Shown here: piece after piece, positions 45,979-55,038 of the stretch
Layout: each line of letters starts with the position of its first letter
Numbering within the stretch: the stretch's first letter is position 1
DNA from: SFTJ01 sp045613305
GTDB lineage: Bacteria; Bacteroidota; Bacteroidia; Bacteroidales; Muribaculaceae
Reading direction: 5' to 3'
Assembly: GCA_045613305.1 (NCBI GenBank)
Contig: JAZLAU010000001.1
Location: 71,694-135,693, forward strand
DNA: 64,000 nt
Notes under the pieces: generated by a model
What the model was told of the DNA's origin: nothing
Database searches by the model: none
The model's input: the letters and a program-made list of their open reading frames with translations, nothing else
Translations under genes and position numbers: made by a program

Positions 45979-46098
45979 AATAAATAAATTGGTGAAAAGT
46001 GGTTCAACAAAGTTTGTGTCAAAAATACAAAATTCTTATGGTATAAGCATAAAATGGAGAGTAAAAACATTCTTTAAAACACAATGTGAGTAAAATTA

Positions 46099-46130
46099 TG
46101 TTGGCAAGTTAAACAAAATATGTAAATTTG
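46099..46130 (+). promoter_or_regulatory. Candidate promoter of the DUF4836 gene
   Basis: TAAATTTG at 46123-46130 matches TAnnTTTG; a TTG at 46101-46103 is in the -33 position with a spacing of 19. The leader would be about 23 bases. Confidence 0.4.
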
Positions 46131-46158
46131 TGTTTTTAGATATAACCATATCGTAGAT

Positions 46159-47670
46159 ATGAAATTTATAAAACTAATATTGATATCATTGCTAACTGCT
46201 GTGTTGGTGTCGTGCGATGGGCGAAATGGCGAAATGCACAAGCTCATACCGAACGACGTGGCTGGTGTTATATGTTTGAATATGCCTAACATAGTAGAGA
46301 AATCGGGCATAAAGCATGGCGATGATTTGGTGTTGCCGTCAGATTTAAAGGATGTTTTAAAGGCAAATGAAGAATCTCAGCTTGTGAGGTTTGTAAAAGC
46401 AATACCAAGTGTTGGCTTAGAAATGAAGGAGAAGGCTTATTTCTTTTTCCCAGAAAACACGTTTGCCATGGTTGGGTTAATGGCGGTTAATGATGAAGAA
46501 AAGGCCAAAAGACTGTTGTCGCATCGCACAGGAGAACACTTTGACGATAAAGATGGAATAGAATGTATAATATCGGGACTTGATTATTGGGCTGTGGATT
46601 ATGGCATTTTATTCTATGGCAAGTTGATTGATGGTGAAGATGATGTTAACGCTTCTAAATGGGCAATGTCTATATTGGATTATGAGGGTAAGAATGTGAG
46701 TGATGCCCCTTTTGCTAAACGACTTGCCGGAAATGAGAATGAGATTGTTGCTTGCTTTGATGCTCAAAAGATGGGAAGAATCATGAAAAATAATCCTATC
46801 ATCAGCACATGGGCAAAAGATTATCCCATTATGCAATTATTGCTCGATAATGATATGGAGAGCTTTTCGATAGATTTGGCTTTCAATGGGAATGTGGGCA
46901 ATATAGAAGTGGAACTTCTTATGGACGACAATTGTGCTTTTGCATCAATGCTCGATGGATTGATGAGTGAGCCTTCGAATGCGTTTTTGAAGACTGTGCC
47001 AAACACTATGGAACTTGTAATGTCGATGAGTGTTAACGGCGAGCACTTTGTGAAACTTCCACAAGTGAAACAGATGATAAAGAAGGTTAATGAAATGCCT
47101 TTCTTGGGAAGATTGGATTTGGATAGCATAATAGGTGCTATAAACGGGCCGTTGTCGATAGGAGTTTCGGAAGACCCATATTTTGAGGGTGATTATAACT
47201 ATGTTTTTTCTGCCGAGTCGCATAATCCTTTGTTGATTGTTGACATGGTTAGTCGTTTTGCAACATCAGTAGGTCAGGAGCCAGACATTTATGAAGGCGT
47301 ATATTATTATTCATATAATAATAAGCAAGTAAAGATGGGTATATCTGATAATGTGGTGTATGTAAAAATGCTTAATTATGAGCAGACCGAAGATAATTCC
47401 GACAAGATTGAAGAAATGAATGACTTTTTCTCAAAGTCTAATTTGGGATTTTACACAAAAATCAATAATAAGATGGCGAGGTCGACTGTAGCCTTAGGCA
47501 TGACCGAAAAGCGAAAGTTGACAGGGGTGTTTAGGTCGGAAGAAAGTGACAATGCTATGCGTCAATTTATAAAATTGTTGTGTACCATAGAACCTGCCGA
47601 TGAGTATGATTACGATATGAGCGAATCGCTTGACATGGGAAATAAGGTGGGTGAATTTCACGCGTTTTGA
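46159..47670 (+). CDS. DUF4836 family lipoprotein
   Basis: A 503-residue protein with a lipoprotein signal: hydrophobic core then LVSC with Cys19. The mature N-terminus has HKLIPNDVAGVICLNMPNIVEKSG-like landmarks (LIPNDVAGVI, NIVEKSGI), which are typical of DUF4836, a Bacteroidetes-specific family of unknown function. The rest alternates beta-rich and helical segments. It is monocistronic with its own promoter box and terminator. I would place it in the periplasm or at the outer membrane. Confidence 0.85.
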   Translation: MKFIKLILISLLTAVLVSCDGRNGEMHKLIPNDVAGVICLNMPNIVEKSGIKHGDDLVLPSDLKDVLKANEESQLVRFVKAIPSVGLEMKEKAYFFFPENTFAMVGLMAVNDEEKAKRLLSHRTGEHFDDKDGIECIISGLDYWAVDYGILFYGKLIDGEDDVNASKWAMSILDYEGKNVSDAPFAKRLAGNENEIVACFDAQKMGRIMKNNPIISTWAKDYPIMQLLLDNDMESFSIDLAFNGNVGNIEVELLMDDNCAFASMLDGLMSEPSNAFLKTVPNTMELVMSMSVNGEHFVKLPQVKQMIKKVNEMPFLGRLDLDSIIGAINGPLSIGVSEDPYFEGDYNYVFSAESHNPLLIVDMVSRFATSVGQEPDIYEGVYYYSYNNKQVKMGISDNVVYVKMLNYEQTEDNSDKIEEMNDFFSKSNLGFYTKINNKMARSTVALGMTEKRKLTGVFRSEESDNAMRQFIKLLCTIEPADEYDYDMSESLDMGNKVGEFHAF

Positions 47671-47689
47671 TTAATATAGACAGATATAA

Positions 47690-47721
47690 AAAGCGGGGCT
47701 CCGTGTAAGGAGTCCCGCTTT
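47690..47721. terminator. Convergent-gene terminator hairpin
   Basis: A 13-bp stem with one G-T wobble (47690-47702 with 47709-47721), loop of six, between the DUF4836 gene (+) and the TolC-like gene (-). Confidence 0.85.
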
Positions 47722-47739
47722 CCATTATGTAAGTTAGTA

Positions 47740-48921
47740 TTACATCAACTGATATTTGTTAAGGTTAGTTACCGCTGCATTATATTCATATTCAAGGTCG
47801 ATTAACATCTTTTGCGCGTCGATAAAATATCGAAGTTCCATAAGGTAGTTGAGAAGAGTTATCTGACCGCCATTAAGAGCTTTGCCAAGAATATCAACAT
47901 TGTTACAGCCGTTTATGGCTTCGCTATAGGCTGAAATTTGCTTGCTGAGTGAGGTAGCACGATTGTGTAGTGAAACTATCTCAGCAGAATGAGTGTTAAG
48001 TGCATCACTAAGCGCTAATTCAGACGCTAAAGCTTCAGCCTTGGCAGCTTTATTTTTCCCGCGATTTTCAAAAATTGGCAAACTTACGCCAAGTCCAACT
48101 CCGTTAAAATGTTCGCCCAGTTCGTTAACGTGGCGATAACCGATGTTGAACTTTGGAAGTCCATCCATCTTTGATGTGCTGATGGCTTTAGTATTAGCTT
48201 CAATTTCATGAGAATGAATGCTAACCTGCGGGTCAATAGCGCGCATTTCTTGCATATATTCATCAACGGTTTTCAGCGATTGAGCAGGGTAGGCCGACAA
48301 TAGGTCAACATTGCTTAAAGGTTGGTTTCCGTTAAGGCCTTCTAATTCTTTGATTTTTACATCAAGGAGCGACTTGCAATCGTTGATGGCTTGAGAAACT
48401 CCAATACGCTCAATCTTAAGTTTGTTGGTGTCGAGAATGCTAATTTCACCATATTCTAATCCCTTCATGCTTTTTTGGTGAAGCGAGTCAAGGGTGCTTA
48501 GAATGTTTTGGTCGAATGCAATCTTTTTGTTTAGATTGATGATTTCTAAACATAAGTTGTTTGCACGTAGCATAATTTCAAGGTGCTTTTTCTGATAAGA
48601 TGCTTTTAGAGCATTAATTCTGGCTTTGTTTTCTTTACTACGCGCAGCATATAAGCCTGGCCAGTCGAAACCTTGCGACACTCCAACCTCCCACTTGTTG
48701 CCAATTTGGCCATGGCCCACTAAATAAGCACCTTCTACTGATGGGTTGCTTAGGTTGTTGTTGGTCTTAATGTTTGACTCTTGAGCGTCGATTTGAGCTT
48801 GGTAGGCTTTTAGTTCGGTGTTATTCTGCTTTATTGAAAGCAGAATGTCGCTATAGTCTGAAGCAGAGAGCTTTGTTGCCGATAGAGTAATGGCCAAACT
48901 AATTATAAATAGAAATTTCAT
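47740..48921 (-). CDS. TolC/CusC-family outer-membrane efflux protein
   Basis: A 393-residue protein with a signal peptide of about 20 residues ending near LSA. Two homologous long-helix repeats are visible (about residues 25-210 and 215-390). GVGLGVSLPIFENRGKNKA is split here as GVGLGVSLPIFE and RGKNKA, the standard outer membrane factor segment. It forms the outer-membrane exit duct for the RND pump upstream. Its start overlaps the pump stop by four bases. It is short for CusC (about 450), as is usual in Bacteroidetes. Confidence 0.9.
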   Translation of the reverse strand: MKFLFIISLAITLSATKLSASDYSDILLSIKQNNTELKAYQAQIDAQESNIKTNNNLSNPSVEGAYLVGHGQIGNKWEVGVSQGFDWPGLYAARSKENKARINALKASYQKKHLEIMLRANNLCLEIINLNKKIAFDQNILSTLDSLHQKSMKGLEYGEISILDTNKLKIERIGVSQAINDCKSLLDVKIKELEGLNGNQPLSNVDLLSAYPAQSLKTVDEYMQEMRAIDPQVSIHSHEIEANTKAISTSKMDGLPKFNIGYRHVNELGEHFNGVGLGVSLPIFENRGKNKAAKAEALASELALSDALNTHSAEIVSLHNRATSLSKQISAYSEAINGCNNVDILGKALNGGQITLLNYLMELRYFIDAQKMLIDLEYEYNAAVTNLNKYQLM

Positions 48922-51900
48922 TTTACTTCCTCCTTGTTTTTGTGTGTTAGATAATATATGATTGGCACTACAATAAGGTTTAGCAATGTGGCGGAAATCA
49001 GACCTCCGAGAATGACAATCGCCATAGGGCTTTGAATTTCGTTCCCAGGTTCTGCCGATTTAACCGCAAGCGGAATTAGTGCTAATGCCGAGGTAAGTGC
49101 TGTCATAATGATAGGTGAAAGTCGGTCGATAGAGCCAATGCGAATGTGCTCTATAAGGTTGTAGCCATCTTCTTTCAGGTGATTATATCGAGAAATAAGA
49201 AGCATGCCATTACGCGTTGAAATGCCTAAAAGAGAAATGAATCCAATAACAGCAGGAATGTTTAGTTCACCACCAGTAATGACGAGAATAAGAACGCCTC
49301 CAATCATTGCCAACGGAAGATTAAGCAGAATGATAAGTGCTTGCGTTGTGTTTCGGAATTCAAAATAAAGCAGCATAAACACTATTAGTATGGCAATGAA
49401 AGAAGCCAAGACGAGAGTTTTTGAAGCTTTTTCTTCGTTCTCAAATTGTCCGCCGTAAGTGATATAATAATTTTCAGGCAACTTGACTTCTTCGTCAATG
49501 TGCTTTTTAATATCGTTTACGGCACCTCTCAAGTCGCGACCATCAACATTGGCCGAAATAAGAATTCTTCGGCTTACGTTTTCGCGGCTGATGCTGTTTG
49601 GACCATCAACGGAACGAATGTCAGCAACTTCTGATAGGGGAACCTTGCCTATATTTGTGTCGATGGTTATGTTTCTTAAGCCCTCAATTGATGTTCGTTC
49701 TTGATCGCTGAAACGCACCGTGAGGTCATAAGGCAAACCGTCTTGATATACTTGTGAAACTACATTGCCAGATAGCGCAGTGTTGATAAGGTCTTTAAAC
49801 TGAGCAATTGTAATGCCATACTTAGCCATAATTTCACGGCGAGGAGTAATTTGCAATTGCGGACGGTCAACTTGTTGCTCCACGTTGGCGTCAACGATGC
49901 CTTCAATGCCAGCAATGGTGTATTTGATTTTATTACCTATATTATATAGCTTTGACAAGTCATCGCCAAAAACCTTGATGGCAATTTGTGCTTTCGAGCC
50001 TGAAAGCATTGCATCGATGCGGTGAGAGATTGGTTGACCAATTTCGATGCTTGTGCCAGGAATTTCAGATAGCATTGAGCGTATTTCATTTGCCAATTCC
50101 TTTTTAGAACGGCCGTCGAGCTCGTATGGAACTTCCATTTCCGATACGTTTGCACCGAACGAATGTTCGGCCAATTCGGCGCGACCAGTCTTTCGCGCAG
50201 TGGTTTTCACTTCGGGGATAGTAAGAACAAGACGTTCGGCTTCTCTACCAATTCGGTCAGATTCTTCGATTGAAACACCTGGGAGTGTACTAACGTTTAT
50301 TGTGAACGACCCTTCATTGAATGATGGTAAGAAACCGCGACCAAGTGTGAAGAACAAAACAATTGCCACAATAAATAGGCAAGAGGTAGAGGCAAGTACG
50401 ATTTTCTTGTGACTAAAACTCCAATTAAATATTCTAATGTATAATTCTTTTAGTTTTCGTGTAGCCCAAGCATCTTTTTTAGCTTCTTCTGTGTTAGGCT
50501 TAAGAAGTAGGCTGCAAAGCACTGGCGTAACGGTAAGCGCTATGATTGTTGACGCAACGAGAGCCACAATAAAAGCTGTGCCAAGTGGGATAAGCAAACG
50601 TCCTTCCATGCCAGTTAGGAAAAATAGAGGTAAGAAGCTTGCAATGATAATAAGAGTTGAGTTAAAAATAGGCATGCGCACTTCAGCCGATGCGTTGTAA
50701 ATAACCTTTAATAGTGGTAAACGTTCGCTTTCGGGAAGTGAGTGATTTTGTCGAATTCTTTTGTACACATTTTCAACGTCAACAATAGCGTCGTCGACAA
50801 GCGAGCCGATTGCAATAGCCAAGCCACCGAGTGTCATAGTGTTGATAGTAGAACCCATGTAGTGCAGTATTATAATTGCTACTAAAACTGACAGGGGAAG
50901 AGCTATGACAGAGATGAGGGTGGTGCGTGTGTTCATTAAGAACAAGAATAATATGATAACAACAAAAATAGCACCCTCAATCAGTGAGTTTTGAATGTTT
51001 GATATCGAACTATTGATGAAACGGCTTTGACGGAAAGTATCGGTTGAAATATTAACATCTTCAGGAAGTGTGTGTTTAACATCATCTAAGCACTTTATGA
51101 TGTTGTCGGTGAGTTCATTGGTGTCGGTGTTCGGTTGCTTGGTTACAGTTACAAGAACTGCAGGTTTGCCGCGTTCGCTACCCAAACCTAATATAGGAGT
51201 TTTTGGGCCCACTTTTACGGTTGCAATGTCGCGAATAAGAACAGTTCCGTTGTTGTCGCTTTTTACTACCGATGATGCAATCTCATCAAGATTATTGGTG
51301 TTGATGTTGCCTTTAATGGTGTACTCGTTTCCGTATTCGTATAATATGCCGCCTCCAGCATTGTTGTTAATGCCGTTTGTGGCTTCAATAACTTGTTGAA
51401 GCGAAACGTCATAATACTTCATCTTGTCGGAATCTAAAAGAATTTGATATTCTTTCACGTCGCCCCCGATTACTGAAACTTGCGAAACTCCACCTAATGC
51501 AAGCAAGCGAGGGCTTAGGTTTCGGTCGGCAATTGTGCGAAGGTCAAGCATCGATGTCTTTTCGGCAGTAAGGCCAATAATCATCATTTCGCCAAGAATT
51601 GACGATTGTGGGCCTAAAACTGGAGAATTTACACCTTCAGGAAGTTCGGAATTTACTGTAGAGATTTTTTCAGACACAATTTGTCGTGCTTGGTATATGT
51701 CGGTGCCCCAATCAAATTCTACCCAAACTATGGAGAATCCTGGAGTAGAAGTAGAGCGCACGCGTCGCACGTTGGTGGCTCCATTCACTGCGGTTTCGAT
51801 AGGGAAAGTTACTGTGCGCTCCACTTCTTCAGGGGCAAACCCTGGAGCTTCGGTCATAACAGTAACTGTTGGCGCGTTAAGGTCGGGAAACACATCGATA

Positions 51901-52004
51901 TCGGTTTCGGAGGTTATGTAAATACCTCCAAGCAATAGGAATACCGTAATCAATAATACCAATATCCTATTTTCGAGTGAAAATCGTATAATCTTATTTA
52001 GCAT
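48918..52004 (-). CDS. CusA/CzcA-family heavy-metal RND efflux pump
   Basis: A 1028-residue RND protein. Two halves each have one leading helix, a large periplasmic loop and five further helices. The heavy-metal-type helix-4 motif AIGSLVDDAIVDVENVYKR is visible as GSLVDDAIVDVENV near residue 405. Length and this motif separate it from drug-exporting AcrB pumps. It exports metal ions from cytoplasm or periplasm using protons. The ion is not fixed by sequence reading; the His-rich partners suggest Cu, Zn, Co or Ni. It lies between adaptor and channel genes in one operon. Confidence 0.94.
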   Translation of the reverse strand: MLNKIIRFSLENRILVLLITVFLLLGGIYITSETDIDVFPDLNAPTVTVMTEAPGFAPEEVERTVTFPIETAVNGATNVRRVRSTSTPGFSIVWVEFDWGTDIYQARQIVSEKISTVNSELPEGVNSPVLGPQSSILGEMMIIGLTAEKTSMLDLRTIADRNLSPRLLALGGVSQVSVIGGDVKEYQILLDSDKMKYYDVSLQQVIEATNGINNNAGGGILYEYGNEYTIKGNINTNNLDEIASSVVKSDNNGTVLIRDIATVKVGPKTPILGLGSERGKPAVLVTVTKQPNTDTNELTDNIIKCLDDVKHTLPEDVNISTDTFRQSRFINSSISNIQNSLIEGAIFVVIILFLFLMNTRTTLISVIALPLSVLVAIIILHYMGSTINTMTLGGLAIAIGSLVDDAIVDVENVYKRIRQNHSLPESERLPLLKVIYNASAEVRMPIFNSTLIIIASFLPLFFLTGMEGRLLIPLGTAFIVALVASTIIALTVTPVLCSLLLKPNTEEAKKDAWATRKLKELYIRIFNWSFSHKKIVLASTSCLFIVAIVLFFTLGRGFLPSFNEGSFTINVSTLPGVSIEESDRIGREAERLVLTIPEVKTTARKTGRAELAEHSFGANVSEMEVPYELDGRSKKELANEIRSMLSEIPGTSIEIGQPISHRIDAMLSGSKAQIAIKVFGDDLSKLYNIGNKIKYTIAGIEGIVDANVEQQVDRPQLQITPRREIMAKYGITIAQFKDLINTALSGNVVSQVYQDGLPYDLTVRFSDQERTSIEGLRNITIDTNIGKVPLSEVADIRSVDGPNSISRENVSRRILISANVDGRDLRGAVNDIKKHIDEEVKLPENYYITYGGQFENEEKASKTLVLASFIAILIVFMLLYFEFRNTTQALIILLNLPLAMIGGVLILVITGGELNIPAVIGFISLLGISTRNGMLLISRYNHLKEDGYNLIEHIRIGSIDRLSPIIMTALTSALALIPLAVKSAEPGNEIQSPMAIVILGGLISATLLNLIVVPIIYYLTHKNKEEVK

Positions 52005-52049
52005 ACGCCTTGATGTTTAAGTGTTAGGATTTTTGATTTACTGATTATA

Positions 52050-53390
52050 TTAATGTTCATGAGAGTGGCCAGGAATAGCAGCTCCGCTACCGGCAAGCTT
52101 TATAATCATGGCACCTTCTGATACAACCAATTCGTTTTCATGCAAACCAGAAAGTATTTCAACATTTTGTCCGTCGTTGATACCAACTGTAACGGCACGC
52201 TTCATGTAACACTCTTCGTCGAGTTTAATATAAACGTAGAAAGTTCCAAGTTCTTCGGTGAGTGACTTTACCGGAATTGATATGGTGTTTGGGCGTTCGT
52301 TGCCAATGAGATATATTTCTGCGAATGTGCCACTTACAATTGAACCGTTGTTTGTGAATTCGAAGCACACAGGAATGTAACCAGGTTGGGTTGTGGCTGA
52401 AGTGTTGCTAGAAATTCGGCGGCCTTTTAAAGATTCGATACTTAGCATTTCATCGGAATTTGAAGTGCGGAAGTTTGCGGTCTTAATGTTGGCGATGTGC
52501 TTAGCGTAGGCTGTTGGCAAATCGGCGCGAAGAACAAGACGGGCATTTTTTGAGACTTTGGCAACAGGTGCGCCAGCTTCAACAAACTGTCCATCGGTTG
52601 CATATATTTCGGTTATTGTGCCTGAAATTGCAGTTGATGCGATGTTGCCTGCGCCAGACTTTGAAGTGCATGCTGCTTTTGCACGCTCGTAGTTTTCAAG
52701 TGCTGCATTATATTCGCGTGCGGTTACAATTTTTTCTTCAAAAAGAGGTTTTAGTCGGTCAAGTTCGCGCTTTGCGTTGTTTAGTACTATTTGAGCATGT
52801 TCGTTTGAGTCACCTCCAACAATGTTTTTTGCAGAAACAGAAGCAACAGCAGAACCCGCTGCAACTGTTGAACCAACTGCGATTGATGAGCGGAACTTGA
52901 TAATGCCAGCTGATTGTGCTACCACAGTATATTCGTCACCTTGCGCACCAATTATTTGGCCTGAAACCTTGATGGTTTCGTGGAAATTGCCAGCCTTGAC
53001 TTTTGTGGCTTTTACTCCAAATTGTTTTGCTTTTGCTGCTGAGAATAAAATTTCGTCACCGCTATGGTTGTGACCAGCATGTGCATCATGGTTGTGATCA
53101 GCATGAGCGTCGTGATTGTGACCGGCATGAGCGTCGTGGTTATGACCAGCATGTGCATCATGGTTGTGACCAGCATGTGCATCATGGTTGTGACCGGCAT
53201 GAGCGTCGTGGTTGTGGCCGGCATGAGCGTCGTGGTTGTGGCCGGCATGTGTGTCGTGATTGTGACCGGCATGAGCGTCGTGGTTGTGACCAGCATGGGC
53301 ATCGTGATTGTGGTTATCGTTAGAAGCATTGCATGCGGTAAATGCAATTATCGATACACTTGCAAAGAGAGTAATTAAAATTGATTTCAT
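52050..53390 (-). CDS. CusB-like periplasmic adaptor with His-rich N-terminal repeats
   Basis: A 446-residue membrane-fusion protein. The ATG at 53390 is chosen because it begins a lipoprotein signal (MKSILITLF, lipobox FTAC with Cys20); an upstream in-frame ATG at 53420 adds ten non-signal residues. After Cys20 come ten tandem octapeptides of the form DAHAGHNH (residues 30-109). The adaptor body follows: barrel-sandwich segments (SGQIIGAQGD and GTITEIYATDGQFVEAG) around a helical hairpin, then a beta-barrel. The extreme C-terminus is also His-rich (PGHSHEH). The His tract should bind metal near the inner membrane. Co-transcribed with the pump 45 bp downstream. Confidence 0.92.
   Translation of the reverse strand: MKSILITLFASVSIIAFTACNASNDNHNHDAHAGHNHDAHAGHNHDTHAGHNHDAHAGHNHDAHAGHNHDAHAGHNHDAHAGHNHDAHAGHNHDAHADHNHDAHAGHNHSGDEILFSAAKAKQFGVKATKVKAGNFHETIKVSGQIIGAQGDEYTVVAQSAGIIKFRSSIAVGSTVAAGSAVASVSAKNIVGGDSNEHAQIVLNNAKRELDRLKPLFEEKIVTAREYNAALENYERAKAACTSKSGAGNIASTAISGTITEIYATDGQFVEAGAPVAKVSKNARLVLRADLPTAYAKHIANIKTANFRTSNSDEMLSIESLKGRRISSNTSATTQPGYIPVCFEFTNNGSIVSGTFAEIYLIGNERPNTISIPVKSLTEELGTFYVYIKLDEECYMKRAVTVGINDGQNVEILSGLHENELVVSEGAMIIKLAGSGAAIPGHSHEH
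53064..53303 (-). repeat. Ten tandem 24-bp repeats encoding DAHAGHNH
   Basis: Exactly 240 bp. Eight units encode the same octapeptide; one has Thr for Ala (third) and one Asp for Gly (ninth). Units differ at synonymous positions in a mosaic way, with two main flavours of codon choice, which suggests duplication of blocks. It is in frame and so can gain or lose units without breaking the gene. Confidence 0.95.
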
Positions 53391-53478
53391 GTTAATATAT
53401 AAATGATTTATGTCCCACAATGTGATTGCGGGTGTATGAATGTATTTGTTTGAAAATTAATAAGTTATCTGGTGGATG

Positions 53479-53910
53479 TTATGCGCATGGAGGTGCGCGA
53501 AGAGACCACCCGCTCACGCAGGCGCTTAATATGTTGCCTATTTTGACAAAATCGGGCCATCCGGAATGGCTTGTGTCAATTAATAGGTCTGTTATATGGT
53601 TGGTTATGAAAATTACTACTGAACTTATAATATTGATGGAGTTATTGTTGTCAGTAGTGTGTTGTGATACATTGTTAATGGTGTCGCTTAGATGCAGTGA
53701 GCAACTGTGGTTGTGGTGATGTCCATGAGAGTGACAAAAGTTAGCATTAGCATCTGAGTGTTGGTGTGAAGTGTGATGATGAATGCATGATTTGTTGTGA
53801 ATGGCTAAACACATTTCATTATCATCATGATGGTGATGAAATTGCACAATAGAGCACACTACAAGTACAGCAGCAAGTATAAGCGACAATATGTGCATAA
53901 TATATTTCAT
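53479..53910 (-). CDS. Small His/Cys-rich membrane or secreted protein at the head of the metal-efflux operon
   Basis: A 143-residue protein with an N-terminal hydrophobic segment (about residues 5-20) followed by FHHHHDD and many further His and Cys residues, including a CHSHGHHHNHSC cluster near residue 60. A second hydrophobic stretch near 95-110 may be a second helix. It ends SLRAPPCA. I chose the ATG at 53910 over one at 53919 because a -7-like TAAATTTG ends at 53917. The gene is 88 bp upstream of the adaptor gene. It is probably a periplasm-facing metal-binding protein; I recognise the style from other Bacteroidetes cus loci but cannot assign a family. Confidence 0.7.
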   Translation of the reverse strand: MKYIMHILSLILAAVLVVCSIVQFHHHHDDNEMCLAIHNKSCIHHHTSHQHSDANANFCHSHGHHHNHSCSLHLSDTINNVSQHTTDNNNSINIISSVVIFITNHITDLLIDTSHSGWPDFVKIGNILSACVSGWSLRAPPCA

Positions 53911-53916
53911 CAACTG

Positions 53917-53924
53917 CAAATTTA
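53917..53924 (-). promoter_or_regulatory. Candidate -7 box of the metal-efflux operon
   Basis: TAAATTTG on the - strand fits TAnnTTTG and lies six bases before the chosen ATG. A TTTT at 53945-53948 is 20 bases upstream. The leader would be only a few bases. No metal-regulator operator was recognised. Confidence 0.35.
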
Positions 53925-53977
53925 CGAATTAAGTTTTTTATGGTAAAAAAAATGATGAAAAATAAATCATTTCGTAT

Positions 53978-54433
53978 TTATTTTTCATCACTTTCAAATT
54001 CGTCATAATCATCGAATTCATCGAAATCGTCGTCGAAATCATCAAATCCGAAATAAGCGGCTTCGGTAAATTTAGAAATTTCGCGTCCGTCTTTTTTAGT
54101 AGGTCTGCCAAGACCTTTCTGTCGGTCGATGAATCCATTGATTTTCACCATTTCAAGCAATTCATATTGGTCGGGCGATGTTATGTTTTTCAAATAGTTA
54201 GGCACTAATTTTGCGCCCACTCTATTTTGGATAAGTCCAATCACAGAATATGTGTAAGTGATGGGCGGTTTCCTTACCGAAATAGTGTCGCCTACTTTAA
54301 TGGTACGAGATGGTTTCACGGTTACGCCGTCAACCATTACTCTACCTTTCTTGCAAGCGTCGGTAGCAATAGAACGGGTTTTGAAAATTCTGGTAGCCCA
54401 AAGCCATTTATCAATGCGTTGTTCGTTTGCCAT
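53978..54433 (-). CDS. S4-domain RNA-binding protein (Hsp15/HslR-like)
   Basis: A 151-residue protein. The S4 fold covers residues 6-70 with RIDKWLWATRIFKTRS and KKGRVMVDGVTVKPS. A KGLGRPTKKDGRE stretch follows near residue 113. The end is very acidic (FDDFDDDFDEFDDYDEFE, about 128-145). Hsp15 in E. coli binds 50S subunits carrying stalled nascent chains. It lies 12 bp downstream of pth and close to rplY, which supports a ribosome-linked role. The acidic tail is longer than I expect for HslR. Confidence 0.88.
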   Translation of the reverse strand: MANEQRIDKWLWATRIFKTRSIATDACKKGRVMVDGVTVKPSRTIKVGDTISVRKPPITYTYSVIGLIQNRVGAKLVPNYLKNITSPDQYELLEMVKINGFIDRQKGLGRPTKKDGREISKFTEAAYFGFDDFDDDFDEFDDYDEFESDEK

Positions 54434-54445
54434 TACGGTGCTTGA

Positions 54446-55009
54446 TTATTTGTTGTTATAGTTATTCATTGCAAATGCCAAACCAGACAGACAAAATGCT
54501 TTAATGGCATCGCATGCCAATTTTAGCCTGTCGGGAAGTTGCTTTTGTTGTTCGGCAGAGAAATGTCCAAGCACGTAGTCTACTTGAGCGCCTTGAGGGA
54601 AATCGTTTCCGATGCCAAATCGAAGGCGAGCGTAGTTGGGAGTTTGAAGCATTTGATTAATGTGCTTAAGACCGTTGTGTCCGCCATCGCTGCCTTTTCC
54701 TTTAATTCGGATTGCACCGAAGGGTAGTGCCAGGTCGTCAACTATAACAAATATGTTTTCAACAGGGATATTTTCTTTTTGCTTCCAGTATCTCACAGCA
54801 TCGCCGCTGAGGTTCATATATGTGTTTGGCTTAAGGAGAACAAGTTGTTGGTTTTTCACTCTCACTTCAGCCACATCGCCATAACGCTGTGTGGAAAAAG
54901 AAGTATTGGATGCCTCAGCAAAGGCATCCAATACACTAAATCCTATGTTGTGGCGGGTGCCATGGTATTCGCTACCAATGTTACCCAAGCCTACAATAAG
55001 AAACTTCAT
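54446..55009 (-). CDS. pth: Peptidyl-tRNA hydrolase
   Basis: A 187-residue Pth. [24 protein letters not shown] is split as [10 protein letters not shown] and TRHNIGF with the catalytic His; [15 protein letters not shown] and [11 protein letters not shown] follow, then [13 protein letters not shown]. The start at 55009 is chosen because it begins the conserved strand; the frame stays open further upstream but reads unrelated residues. It recycles tRNA from aborted peptidyl-tRNA. It follows rplY after 29 bp, a widely conserved pair. Confidence 0.96.
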   Translation of the reverse strand: MKFLIVGLGNIGSEYHGTRHNIGFSVLDAFAEASNTSFSTQRYGDVAEVRVKNQQLVLLKPNTYMNLSGDAVRYWKQKENIPVENIFVIVDDLALPFGAIRIKGKGSDGGHNGLKHINQMLQTPNYARLRFGIGNDFPQGAQVDYVLGHFSAEQQKQLPDRLKLACDAIKAFCLSGLAFAMNNYNNK

Positions 55010-55038
55010 TACTAAATGATAATCAAAAATGATTAAGA

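Noticed and set aside
53064..53303. CRISPR-like array
   Set aside because: The repeats are directly abutting, have no spacers, and encode a protein repeat in frame.
53012..53378. Long open frames on both strands across the His-repeat region
   Set aside because: The 24-bp unit is a multiple of three and lacks stops in several frames, so every frame stays open. The products are Met/Val/Thr or His/Arg/Cys low-complexity strings; only the frame that continues into the CusB-like adaptor is real.
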